From assembly GCA_026075535.2 (NCBI GenBank), contig AP026538.1, positions 4,898,001 through 4,962,000 of the forward strand: 64,000 nt of DNA, read 5' to 3'. The DNA is from Tricholoma matsutake (lineage: Eukaryota > Basidiomycota > Agaricomycetes > Agaricales > Tricholomataceae). The stretch's first letter is position 1. Each line of letters begins with the position of its first letter. Made by a program: the position numbers and the translations under genes. Shown here in pieces: positions 54,052-63,838 of this stretch. The notes beneath the pieces are model-generated. The model ran no database searches. It saw only the letters and a program-made list of their open reading frames with translations, and was not told the origin of the DNA.

Positions 54052-54736
54052 CTGTTAAGACTATAGGTCTCAACTCAGCCTAGTCTTTGTATGTTGCAGT
54101 TGGAGGCTTTCCAACTGTATCGGTTCTTGCAGTAAGAGGCTTTCTTACTGTATCGGGTTCTGTTCGGGACTTGGTGCTTCCTAAGTCGATATGGCTATCT
54201 GTACTCAGAGGCTTTCTGAGTAGACCGTTGATTTGTGTATCACAGTTGGAGGCTTTCCAACTGTTGAGTTCAAGTTTATCACAGCTAGGGGCTTCCTAAG
54301 CTGTCGAGTGTTCTGGTTGAGTCTAAGACTGTTATTTGAATTAGGTCAAGCTAAGGAATACAGGCAGTATTACTGTAGCTTATATATGGTTCAGAGAATG
54401 TCTATCATCCAATCGGAATACGAGATCCTTGTCAAGTAAATGTAGAAGGAACAATAGAACAGTAAGCCTCATGCCTAGCATGAGGAGTCCAATGTCACGG
54501 AATGCTGCGGTGCAGCATGTCGAAGAACAATAGCAAATAACCCTGATGCCAAGCATGAGGTGTCCAATGTCAAGGAGTCCAATGTCATGGAGTCCGACAT
54601 CACAGAATACTGTGGTGCAGCATATCGATCAACAGGAGCCAGGTCAGGGGGTGTCTCCATCGGAAGTGAGTCGTGTCATGTCAGAAAGGAAAAATGAAGT
54701 GCCCGGTCTTGCGGGTCCAGATAACAAATTGTAACA
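54052..54736 (-). repeat. solo LTR with GATCC target duplication
   Basis: The segment runs TGTTAAGACTATAGG...AATTGTAACA, i.e. TGTTACAATTTG...GTCTTAACA on the minus strand. GATCC is duplicated at 54047-54051 and 54737-54741. It belongs to the family of the LTRs at 4627 and 17608. The part 54097-54303 holds six hairpins with a constant GGCTTTC/GGCTTCC-type loop. It splits the Plavaka codon run ...NAGDP from ALSIHF. Confidence 0.93.
54097..54303. repeat. six-hairpin array in the LTR, constant loop and varying stems
   Basis: Hairpins: CAGTTGG-aggcttt-CCAACTG (54097-54117), CAGTAAG-aggcttt-CTTACTG (54130-54150), GACTTGG-tgcttc-CTAAGTC (54168-54187), TACTCAG-aggcttt-CTGAGTA (54202-54222), CAGTTGG-aggcttt-CCAACTG (54243-54263), CAGCTAGG-ggctt-CCTAAGCTG (54282-54303). 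Spacing is 33-41 bp. Stems differ in sequence but each is self-complementary, while the loop stays nearly fixed. Confidence 0.92.
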
Positions 54737-54741
54737 GATCC

Positions 54742-54954
54742 TGCACTTAGCATACATTTTTGAGTTGATTCAGCATCAAGTTTTGAATATTCTGATTAGA
54801 ATTTTTTGCCCAATCTTAAGGAACATCTGTTATCTCATCTACTGGGCCACATATTTGACAGTGATGAGCATATCTACTCAGATGAGGAGTGCAGCACCAT
54901 TCATTTCATCAATAATCATATCTATTGCCACAAAGTAATTTGGATCAATTACAC
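54742..54954 (+). pseudogene. Plavaka transposase, C-terminal region, segment 2
   Basis: After the LTR the frame continues ALSIHF and, in the next frame, LLSHLLGHIFDSDEHIYSDE, IHFINNHIYCHKVIWINYT, ending at the TA where the first Tc1-like element sits. This corresponds to the YDGDE...FTDEDRxxVxxxxxxIYxHKVLRVNYTTYD block of relatives. The next segment after the element begins with the continuation of that block. Confidence 0.8.
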
Positions 54955-54956
54955 TA

Positions 54957-57900
54957 TGGTGCTGTTCACTTAAGCACTGCCACTTGTGTGCAACAATTCC
55001 TCACCCTTCAAATGGTGGCTGTTTTCTTGGTCCTCTCGTAGAAACACTCCTTTAGTCATACAAAGATATCCTATTGATGGATTTTCAATAGCTTCAAAAT
55101 TGAGTGAGAAATTTTCTTGAGCACATGCCAAATTGGTGGGTGTGGACACATTGGCCTCTACAGCCAGCAAAAAAATCCCTGGCTGTTATTCCTTCAGTAG
55201 AAACACTCTTTTATGTGTTCTGAAGAGATTTTATTGACAAAAAGTTGATATCAAAAAAATTGAGTGAATTATTATGTTTTTGGTATCAATTGTGGAACAA
55301 TGGCCAAAATCTGTAATTACTGGTCAAAAGTGCAAGCGACGTTCCCCGGAATACACCTGTATGATTTGTACTTTGTGGAGCTAAACTTCCTGACCTGTTT
55401 TTGAGCATCCATGGTCCCCATATCCGCCCTGTAAGCATCCATCCATCGATACATCTGATGTTCCCACCATCTGATTGTTTGCAACTGCACAGACTCCAAG
55501 GCTTTCGGCATGTTATCCTCCAAAGTGTCAAATGTGTAATCACAGTTGTCACAGAGGTATTTCTTGACAGCACCCCAAAATAATTCAATAAAGTTCAACT
55601 TGCAGTGAAATTCTGGCAAAAGAATACAGAGGTGACCAGCTGCTTCAATTACCTCTTGCACAAGTGATTTCTGTTGCCGAAAATCTGGCTGAAGTTCAAG
55701 AATCCACTTGTCACAGCAAATGTCTGATGTGCATTTCTTGCATTTGCCTCGCAGGCACTCTGTAAAGGCTGCGCTCCATCAGCATGGCTTTGATGCCCTT
55801 TGCAGCATTCAGATTCATCAGATGATCAGCAGGATAAACCATTGACTGCGTGACTTTGGATCCACCACAGAAAAACCACCCATCATGCATGCATGCCTGC
55901 TTGCCACCAGGATGCACATTCATTCGAGACACCAATAGGGCATCTGACAAGTAAGCTGAGTGGCCCTGAGAGTTGTCCACCATTATGAGAGCCTGGTAAC
56001 CTGTGCCATGGGCATGCTCAAAAGCAGGAATGATTTTTTCCCGGATCTTCATGTGCACATCATCAGAGCATTCTTGCATAGTGATTGATTAAATTTACCT
56101 GCTTGACGAAAAGCTCACCAGTCCAATAACCTTCATAGTTTTTGCCATACTCCAAAGTCTGTGTACCTTTGTCCAGCCATCCAACCATTGAACACAATGT
56201 ATCACTCTGGTGAAGACCATGGCCAACATTTTTTTTTTGAAGACGATGCTGGTCTTCAAAGACCCACATTTTGGATGTGATGTCATTGGCTTGGGCCATC
56301 ATTTTATCCTGCATGAGAAGTGCCAATCGACGTTCAACATAATTTTCACATGGAATTATCAGCTCCTGGTCCACATCACCCACAACATAATGCACAAGAC
56401 GTGGTCATATGCTTTCATGGCTGGCAAGAAATGCTCTTGGCAGTACTCAACCACATTGGGCCTGTGGTGCCCATCGAAATACAGGCCTTTCTTGTGGTGG
56501 ATATATTTAAAGCCCTCCTTATGAAGCCATCTCCAAGCAGTTGCCAATGAGATGCCATGGCCCACTCACAAATGAATTTGGGGAAACAACTCATACTCCA
56601 TGTATCTTTTCAGACCACATGGCATTTCATTCTGAGTGATGTGTTGCAAGTATTTATTGGCAGCGTTGGGAACAAGCTTGTCCTGCAAGAATTTGGAGAG
56701 TTTTTCAGGATCCATTGCACATTTGTTCAAACAGACATATGCCCGGAGCTCGGCAGCAATTGCAGGATCTGAAAGCAATGAAAATACCTTTGCATGGTGC
56801 CCAGTACATGATTTCGGCAAATCGCTTGTCTTGACATAATGATGAGTCCATTTGCAAACCTGACAACCACCCCATTTGGCTGCAAAGCCATGACTTTCAG
56901 CTGCACATTCTGAGGCATCAATTGAAGGTCATCCATTTGCAATGACAAGTCTCAAGTGGGTTTCCATAGCAGCAGTGCGATGGGCCTGCAGACTGTTTGG
57001 GCCAGCCACCAAACAAGTCTTTTTCAATTTCAATAATTTCTGCAAGTCTCTCAGTGCATCTTCAAATTCTGCCCTGGATTTCTTTCTCTTCTCAAGTCTC
57101 TCAATTCAGTATGGAACTTCTCATCATTGTCATTTTTGAGCAGGAGCAGTAGCCTGGTGTAGTGATGTGAGCCTTGATGGTCCATTGCTGGTGTCATCAT
57201 CTGATTCTGATTCGCTGTTGGAGCTGCTCTTGTCAGATGAGTATCTGACAGTCTCAGCATATGACAACCCTCTGGACTTGTTGGGAGGTATTACAGTGAC
57301 TGGCTGCTCATATTCAACATGCTTTTTTGGAAATATGTTTCACATCATGACAATCTGAGGATTGTCACTGAGTGGTGCAGCATTTTGTCCCACACAAGCA
57401 AAGCTTACGAGGTTTTGGCCTTTTCTCGAAATGTTGCCTGTTCTTGAGCCTCCTTTCTCCTCCTTTCCCAGGTGCAAGTGGAATTCTTTGTGTAACCAAG
57501 AGCCCAATTTCCCTCTACTTTCTTCCATTCTTTTGCATTCTTGGCAACCATCATCTGTCTGAATACAGTGGGAGCATCCAAAGATTCCACCTCCTCATGC
57601 AGAGCATGCAGATTGGCCTCTAATTCATCTCCCTCAAGCTCAGCAAAGCTTTTGTCATCTGACCAATCTCCATCTTCATCAGCGGGGTCATATTCATCAT
57701 CTGATGACTCGCAGTCAACTCCACCCTCATACCCACAATCTGACTCTGAATCTGTTTCTGATGATTGCAAATCAGCATCAGGAGTGCTGTACTGAAATTT
57801 CTGGCTTTTTGTGAGGTTATTTTTGTGATACCCTTTAGCCATGGATTGTAGTGATGCTCAAACACTTGATGCCCAATTTAAAAAATTCTCTATTTTGTGA

Positions 57901-58021
57901 CCTCTCACAGTTCTATTAAGTAATTGGCAGCTGAAAATTAGGGGTTAGGGTTGAATTTTTTTTTTTCTGGGGTCAGATTGGCAGTTGCACACAAGTAGTG
58001 GTGCTCAAGTGAATGGCACCA
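54957..58021. mobile_element. 3.07-kb Tc1-like TIR element with TA target duplication
   Basis: Left TGGTGCTGTTCACTTAAGCAC and right (complement) TGGTGCCATTCACTTGAGCAC continue with ACTTGTGTGCAAC for about 40 bp of imperfect inverted repeat. TA flanks both ends (54955-54956; 58022-58023). It carries one minus-strand DDE transposase gene (about 57842-55311). A diverged direct repeat (TAGAAACACTCYTTTA...AAATTGAGTGA) lies inside the left end at 55028-55095 and 55200-55268. Confidence 0.9.
55311..57842 (-). pseudogene. DDE superfamily transposase (Tc1/IS630-related, basidiomycete type)
   Basis: Read leftwards from ATG 57842: an acidic N-terminal region (57800-57560), KNAKEWKKVEGNWALGYTKN, then after frame changes QAICRNHVLGTMQRYFHC-like sequence, SDPAIAAELRAYV, MAMDPEKLSKFLQDKLVPN-like helices, ISLATAWRWLHKEGFKYIHH (HTH). 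Catalytic blocks follow: KKGLYFDGHHRP (first D, about 56480), YGKNYEGYWTGELFVKQV, ALIMVDNSQGHSAYLSDALL (second D), GWFFCGGSKVTQSMV, EAAGHLCILLPEFHCKLNFI with ELFWGAVKKYL (E, about 55570), and RWMDAYRADMGTMDAQKQV. All three acidic residues survive, but stops and frameshifts break the frame. The family call is by recalled similarity. Confidence 0.83.
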
Positions 58022-58023
58022 TA

Positions 58024-58537
58024 CATATGATATGTGGTGTTCTCAGGATTCCATTAATCCCCATACTCATCCCAATATCATGACACTATCCCATGAAGAC
58101 AATGGGGAAGCCAGTGATCCCCATCCATACTGGTATGGTCGTGTGATTGGGATCTTCCACACTGAGGTATGGCATGTTGGACCATTATCCTCATCAAGTG
58201 ACCCGAAATGGATGGATTTTCTCTGGGTCAATGGTTTGGCTGAGATCTTTCTCATCATGCAGGTTGGGAGGCACGTCATCTGCATCGCATAGGATTTGTG
58301 GAAGGATGAGGAGCATTCGGCTTCCTTGACCCTGCAGATGTCATTCAAGGGGTTCATATGATTCCAGCTTTTGCTTACGGTACTACTTCTGAATTTCTTG
58401 GCCCATCTATTGCACGACAACAATACAAAAATGATGAAGATTGGGTGTACTATTATGTCTCTATGTGAGTGGGATTGTCATTTTCATATCTTCTACTCTA
58501 TTTATTTGTGTTGAAAGATTTGTGGATTGTGATATGG
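58024..58537 (+). pseudogene. Plavaka transposase, C-terminal region, segment 3
   Basis: Directly after the first Tc1-like element: CSQDSINPHTHPNIMTLSHE, DPHPYWYGRVIGIFHTEVWH, MDFLWVNGL, then after frame changes LHRIGFVEG-like and FLDPADVIQGVHMIPAFAYG, TSEFLGPSIARQQYKNDEDW and VYYYVSM. This equals the R-A-Q-D-S-L-N-P...HPYWYARIIGIFH...WVYFYVN block of relatives. An intron-like gap (GTGAGTGGG, about 58466) precedes RFVDCDMVQ, where the second Tc1-like element enters. Confidence 0.82.
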
Positions 58538-58686
58538 TACAGATGTTTCGGAAATTCATGTCCCACATGTTTTCAAGTGATCGAAAAATCAAAATAAATA
58601 ATATAAATCAAAAAATTCAAAAAAGTTCAAACACCATTCTATTGACTTCTACACAGTCCCTACACACTTGTTTGGCAGCTATTTTA

Positions 58687-60655
58687 ATGTCTGGATACTT
58701 CTCAGATGGAGTTATATCCATTAAATCATCTTCAGACCATTTTTTCGATGGAGATTGCAAGTCTGAGTCACCATTCTCATGGGGTGACAAAGACACTAAA
58801 CTTGATGGCTCTGAAAGCACTGAGCATGCTGAAAGGTTCCTGGAGAACCAGGAGATAGATGCTGAAAGTGACACAGACCCTGCTTTACAAGGTATGGGTT
58901 TTATCTTCATTTCGTATCTGGCTGACACATGTGCAACAGAGGAGGCAAGACAAGCAGGTCTCAAATTAAAGATCAAGCTTCCAGCACAGTCCACTCAAAA
59001 AGCATTGGTCCAGGCTAAGGATCAGGTTGAGGCAGACACCAAGAAAAGAATGCATGAAGATGAGACCTCGGAAGAGTCTGAATCCGAATGTCCTGCTGGC
59101 AGTCCACAGAAGTTACCACAGCGCAAAGAGAAGATCAAATCAAAACCTAAGCAGAAGCATGCTCAGAAACACTCCCAGCTCACCAGTGGAGGAGAGGACA
59201 TGGAGGAGTCTAGCAAGAAAGAATTGACAGGTGTAGCTCAATCTCCAAGTCACAGCCATCCTCCCCAGGCCAAATGCAGTCATGGTAGCCATAAAGAACC
59301 TAGCAAAGATCCTGTCGCAGTGCCAAAGAAACATGGCCACCCATGCAAGATACATGAAGAAACTCCCTTGTCCCATACAAGCTTGAATGTACCTGTGTAT
59401 GTCAAAATAGCAGTGCCCCCAAAACTCAAGCTAGGAAGGACTCACAAGGGTAATAAGATGGAGAAACAGGAGCCGAGGATGGAAGGGCTGTTCACATTGA
59501 CTTGCAGAATGACATGGAAAGCTTTCCTCACTGCCATTTCAGACACCATCGATGAGGACCTGGAAAACTTGCTAATTGAAGACATGAAATGGGGTCTGCA
59601 AAAGAAAACATGGTATCCTCTGGCCAGCCATGCTGGATATATGGCAATGCTTAAACAGATCACTGCCCAAAGGGTTCCATCCGCTATGATCATCATGGTG
59701 TACTTACCAATCCCCCAAGTGCCTAAGCACAATTGTCAGAGGCAAGATCAAGACAAAGATGTGGATCAGGACAATTCATGTTGGGGGTCAGGACAATTCA
59801 TGTTGGGGTCAAAAGGTTGGTTACAATTTATGGCACAGTTGTTGACAGCATCGTACTCACAGTTTGTGACAGTTGTCACTTGATGAACAGCTTGCTCTGA
59901 TCATTCTGAAGCTTGAGAAGACCATCCAATTGGTGAATGCACTGCCCATCCCAACTTGTGATGCTTTTTTTATTCCACTAACAATTGGCATTTTGAGTTG
60001 AGCTGATTCTGATTGCAGGCTTGGGCTAACCAAATCGTAAGTGATCTTCTCATTACATACATGCTTGTATTGCTCATGTAATTGTTTCAGCTGAGGAGAA
60101 TGACTGATTATGGAAAACCACTCATTGGCAGTAACTTCTTCCATGTGAGCGATTGGATTGGTTTCAATGTGCGATCGGATAGTGTCAATCCAGCCCCACA
60201 TACCCCAGCCCCACCACCCAGATATCACACTACACACTCTCTGTGGAATCCACATGGGTACCCAAATTTTGCAGCCCCAGCCGGCATCCCTCAACACTTT
60301 TATCCCTACCCAGCTCAGGCTACACCTCCTGGATATCCACTGATGCCATGGGGCTACCCTCCTATGCCACAACCTCACACACCAGGACCTCAACTTAATG
60401 CTGCAGTGCCAATGCATGCTCATGCAGTGAGTCATGCCTCACCTGTCAGTCTTGTTACTGCTGGTCCTATAATCCCTGGTCCTGCAGCTCAGCCAAGCCT
60501 CAAAGATTGGTGCAGCAAACACAAGCTCAGAAATGAAGAACACCAAGGTTTGATAAAGCTAGGGTTTCATGTTGTGATGATAACTTAGTTACTCTCCCGG
60601 CTTCAGAGTGGGAATGGGCTGGTCTCGGGCCACTTTACAAACAATGTATTCTTAC
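58687..60655 (+). pseudogene. accessory protein of the Tc1-like element, function unknown
   Basis: The start MSGYFSDGVISIKSS (58687) lies just inside the TIR. The first 399 codons are open: an acidic head, a Lys/Glu/Ser-rich middle (KRMHEDETSEESESECPAG) and an AT-hook-like VPKKHGHPCK. A compact domain follows with TLTCRMTWKAFLTAISDTID, LKWGLQKK-like DMKWGLQKKTWYPLASHAGY and IIMVYLP, up to 59883. A frameshift leads into DEQLALIILKLEKTIQLVNA. From 60100 the frame is Pro/Tyr-rich. It ends in a SAM-like helical domain PSLKDWCSKHKLRNEEHQGL...FHV with a one-base shift before DNLVTLPASEWEWAGLGPLY. I recall similar basidiomycete hypothetical proteins, but know no function. DNA binding is inferred only from the AT-hook-like and SAM-like parts. 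Confidence 0.65.
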
Positions 60656-60831
60656 TGCATATAGTGCCGAACAGGTCAGAAATGCAATTTAATGTGCCTA
60701 CATTCTTTCAGCTTCATATACTTTGATTCTAACAGTAACTCTTCTTTGAAACATCCTATCTTCATCACCTAGCTACTCCAGTCGCTACATATACCAGTTA
60801 ATCTGTAAAATATACTACTGTTTAATGTTGT

Positions 60832-61947
60832 TCAAAGATACCCACAGTCCCAAAACCAGCCTTGAGCTTTGTCTGCTGTTATTGCTGCAAAACATGCATC
60901 AGCAAGATCCCTTGCTGGAAACAGGCTATTCTGAAAGTGCCGATGATGATGGTGAAGGTACTTCTTTACTGTTGAGTAAGTTAGGTAAACAGCACCACAG
61001 GACTGTATATGTAGCTTACAACAACTGAAACTCTCCTCAATTGGACTGTAATCAGGTGAGTATGGAGGAAGAAAGATGTATAAACAACCTATACAACATG
61101 TTAACAGACTACTGAACAGAAACAGGGAACATGGGCAAACCTGAAGCTTCCACAGCCTCTTGCACAGCTTCACTCTTATGCATTGAACAGTTGTCAATAA
61201 GCATAATGCTTCTGGGACCAGGGAAGGGATTCATACAGGGTAACTGGTAGCATGCCAGGTCAGAAAATGTTGGAAGGAAGGTTATTCAAGGGCAGATGTA
61301 CCACATCATTTACAACAAAATCATAGAATTCCACACCATCAATAGACCCTCAAACTGCAAGGTAGGCATCAATTGTAAGTGCCAGAAGAATACTATAGTG
61401 GATGCCTCAGTCAAGGGTAACTTCCACAAAAGGATCCTCTCCACTCAGTGCACATCCATACCTCCGCAGCATTGTCTTCCCATCTTTGCTCGATTCATCG
61501 AGAACAACAAACTGATCAGCTGTGTAAAAATTGGTGATTTCGAGCAGCCATTCTGCCTGGGAAACCTCATCCCATTCTGCAGCAGCTTTCCATAACAACT
61601 TGAATGTTAGGCCAAGTTCCCGTAGGTTGTCATGTAAAGTGGTGGTTGAGATTGGGAGGTCGTGATATAGCACCAGCCATTCACCAATTTGTTCCAGGAA
61701 TAGCGAGGGTGTTTCATGAATTAGCTCATGCAAATCTTCAATGGCCTTGGCATTCATAACTTGTGGTTGTCCTCAAAGAGCAGATGGGGGATCAACACAT
61801 CCATGAATCTCATAGTGGTGGTCCCAGCACCTGATGCTTTTTGAAGAAACATTTAGCACCTCCGCAACCTCTGCCATCTCCCACCCTTCATCAATCAGTT
61901 GTAGGGCTCATTGCTTCATGTCAGCACTAATATTTCGATATCCCATT
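60832..61947 (-). pseudogene. Tc1/mariner-like DDE transposase
   Basis: Read leftwards: an HTH region MGYRNISADMK (61947), ALQLIDEGWEMAEVAEVLNV, then MNAKAIEDLHELIHETPSLF, LSISTTTLHDNLRELGL-like HTH, FVVLDESSKDGKTMLRRYG (first D, about 61505), SVMLIDNCSMHKSEAVQEAV-like sequence (second D, about 61195), an intron (about 61142-61092), and FLPPYSPDYSPIEESFSCCK (catalytic E, about 61050), ending AQGWFWDCGYL. This is the DDE_3-type transposase order. At least one stop (near 61912) and losses between the blocks break it. The TIRs at 58540 and 62084 are presumably its substrates. Confidence 0.82.
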
Positions 61948-62086
61948 ATGTCTGGATGTTGATGTGTGTCGTTTGTACAGGAGATTCAGCAAGAATAAAT
62001 TTTGTCTATTTTTTCTATTTTTTTATTTTATTATATTTTTCAGTCACTCAAAAACATGTGGGACATGAATTTCTGAAAGGTCTGTA

Positions 62087-62430
62087 ATGTGTTTCCGTGG
62101 TGGCAGCATTGGTCACAAAGCAACATGGAGTGCGAATTCAGTACCACTTGGACCTTCCAATGAGATCATCTGGCTGAGAATTTGCAAGAACTCACTGATA
62201 CCCATGACGGGGGCTCAGAAAGCATGCCCATGGAAACAGACTCAGAGTCAGACAACCATGAAAGTGAGGAAGAGGATTATGGCTACAGTCCAGCAGGTCT
62301 TGATGATGTCAATTCAGAAGAGGAGGAGGACAATGAGGGAGTGGAAGATGATGGAAATCTGGGTCCAGAAGATGGTAAAGAGGGCTGGGATGATGATGAT
62401 GTGGACATGACTGGATTTGCTGAATTGTGA
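62087..62430 (+). pseudogene. Plavaka transposase, C-terminal end (segment 4)
   Basis: After the second Tc1-like element the sequence encodes FRGGSIGHKATW in one frame, then LQELTDTHDGGSESMPMETD, a strongly acidic stretch (EEEDYGYSPAGLDDVNSEEE), LGPEDGKEGW and a terminal DMTGFAEL stop. Relatives end with the same acidic D-Y-G-Y...LGPEDGE...GFADL tail. Removing the three clear insertions (LTR, two Tc1-like elements) restores the order VDRDMFMRFRG of the family across the 58537/62087 junction. Confidence 0.82.
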
Positions 62431-62961
62431 TACTAGACAGTTAAATGATTGATTTGGATTGGTGTTCCAATTCAATATAACCTTTCAAAGTAGCACCAAA
62501 CTTTGCTTAAGCTTAGATGGTCGTGATCAAATTGCGAGCTACCTTGCAGTTGCAACAAAAAGTTTGATAAGGTATACAAGAATTTTCCCAGTTAGTTCCA
62601 GTCTATCCCTATTGATCTGCATCTTAATCCTACTATACCTGGCTAGCTCATATTTTGGACAGAATACCTAGTTGTGACAAGAATTGGATGTACAATACCT
62701 GGCTGCAGAAAAGTAGCCGATCACAATCCAAGGTACACCAATAGTAGCAGTCAAAGTAGGGTGATTATTGCACGATTAATAGTGCGATTATTGACAATTA
62801 TTAATCAAAAATCGTGTCAATAATCCAAGCCACCTTGACCATGACGATTATCAATGGCAATTACAGGGTGATTATGGGGCGATTACGGGACACAATTATT
62901 TTGACAGATCTATGATCTTCTGCATGATGTAAGCAAAAATGTAAGCACATCAAATAAGGTA
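62431..62961. other. intergenic sequence with GATTATTG-type inverted words
   Basis: Bases 62755-62900 contain many GTGATTATTG/CAATAATC/GGCGATTACGG words that can pair locally, like the debris of a small inverted-repeat element. No boundaries or target duplication could be fixed. No gene was seen. Confidence 0.4.
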
Positions 62962-63397
62962 AGATAGATCTCGTTCAGAACAAACGTGATCATGTGAAAT
63001 GTGTGACATTTGAATAGACTTCTGCTAAATTCACTTCACAGCACATTTTAAAAAAATCCATTTCCACAAAGCTATTTAAATCATACATGTCCAGGTTATA
63101 TTGTTTTTACAATAGGAGAAACTTGACTGTAGAAGTTGCCATTAGGTTTCTGAAAGTGGGAACTTGACATTGTGACTACATGGTCACAGCATCCAGATTC
63201 AGCACTTGCAAACCTAATGACTCCTCAGCCTCAACACCTTTGGAGAATTTAAAGTAACAGATCATTAATAAAAATGATTTTCAACAACTCTGTGCAGCCA
63301 GAAGTCTCAAAAGTGTCATCAAAATGACTGCCAACTATGATCTAGTCCAATGTCACCCATTTCACGTGATCACATTTGTTCTGAATAAGATCTATCT
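62962..63397. mobile_element. TA-flanked MITE with about 50-bp inverted repeats
   Basis: Left AGATAGATCTCGTTCAGAAC, continuing AAACGTGATCATGTGAAATG, is matched at the right in inverted orientation with about 85 percent identity over about 50 bp. TA lies at 62960-62961 and 63398-63399. The 436-bp interior is AT-rich and non-coding. The structure fits a non-autonomous Tc1/mariner-type element. Confidence 0.88.
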
Positions 63398-63718
63398 TAG
63401 ACAAAACCCATACTCATCCAATGTCAGGTGATGTGACTCACAGAACGTGATCTAAGTAATTCATAGACGCGACATCGCGACAAATGTTGAGTAAGTATCT
63501 ATAAAGGGGACTATGTACTAAAACTATATGCATTTCCATGACACTTGATGGGGCTGTCATGATGGTATCTTCTCGAATGTCATCTGCTTTTTCTAATAAT
63601 ATCCCCAGAAATACAACCTATTGTAGAATCTGCTATTGACAAGCTCTGCGTTCTGGGATCAACCTTGCCCGAAATGTTAGTAAAGCAGCTACTAAAGCTC
63701 ATGCATAGTAGATGACTT
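63398..63718. other. CpG-containing spacer, possible second exon on the minus strand
   Basis: It has CGCGACATCGCGAC (63468-63482). On the minus strand, TTTACTAACATTTCGGGCAAG (about 63690-63665) resembles a branch site and acceptor, so 63580-63665 might be a second exon (VDPRTQSLSIADSTIGCISG) of the frame at 63719-63838. This is weak. Confidence 0.3.
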
Positions 63719-63838
63719 TTAGATGCAGACATTCTCCTTTTCAACATCCCCCTTAGGTGAAAGTCTGGCTTTCTTTTTACCAGCCCAACCTCCGAGGTTG
63801 AGGATACGTCCAAGTTTACGCTTGGTTTGGCCAGCCAT
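63719..63838 (-). CDS. start of an unidentified gene, basic N-terminus
   Basis: From ATG 63838 the frame reads MAGQTKRKLGRILNLGGWAG, then KKKARLSPKGDVEKENVCI and a stop, 39 codons. The Lys/Arg-rich start followed by K-x-x-x-KEN-like sequence resembles nuclear-targeted first exons of basidiomycete transposase-type proteins, but I cannot name it. The surrounding sequence keeps its CpGs, unlike the decayed elements, so this may be a functional or young gene. A downstream exon is possible but not proven. Confidence 0.35.
   Translation of the reverse strand: MAGQTKRKLGRILNLGGWAGKKKARLSPKGDVEKENVCI

Larger units (their letters stand above)
58540..62084. mobile_element. 3.55-kb Tc1-like TIR element with two genes and TA target duplication
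   Basis: Left end CAGATGTTTCGGAAATTCATGTCCCACATG and right end (complement) CAGACCTTTCAGAAATTCATG with TCCCACATGTTTT form an imperfect inverted repeat of about 50 bp. TA flanks both ends (58538-58539; 62085-62086). Inside are a plus-strand gene (58687-60655) of unknown function and a minus-strand DDE transposase (61947-60832), tail to tail. Confidence 0.9.

Noticed and set aside
58441..58686. Start of the 480-codon plus-strand frame at 58441
   Set aside because: That start lies outside the TIR at 58540 and within the Plavaka C-terminal segment. ATG 58687 is the first sensible start inside the element.
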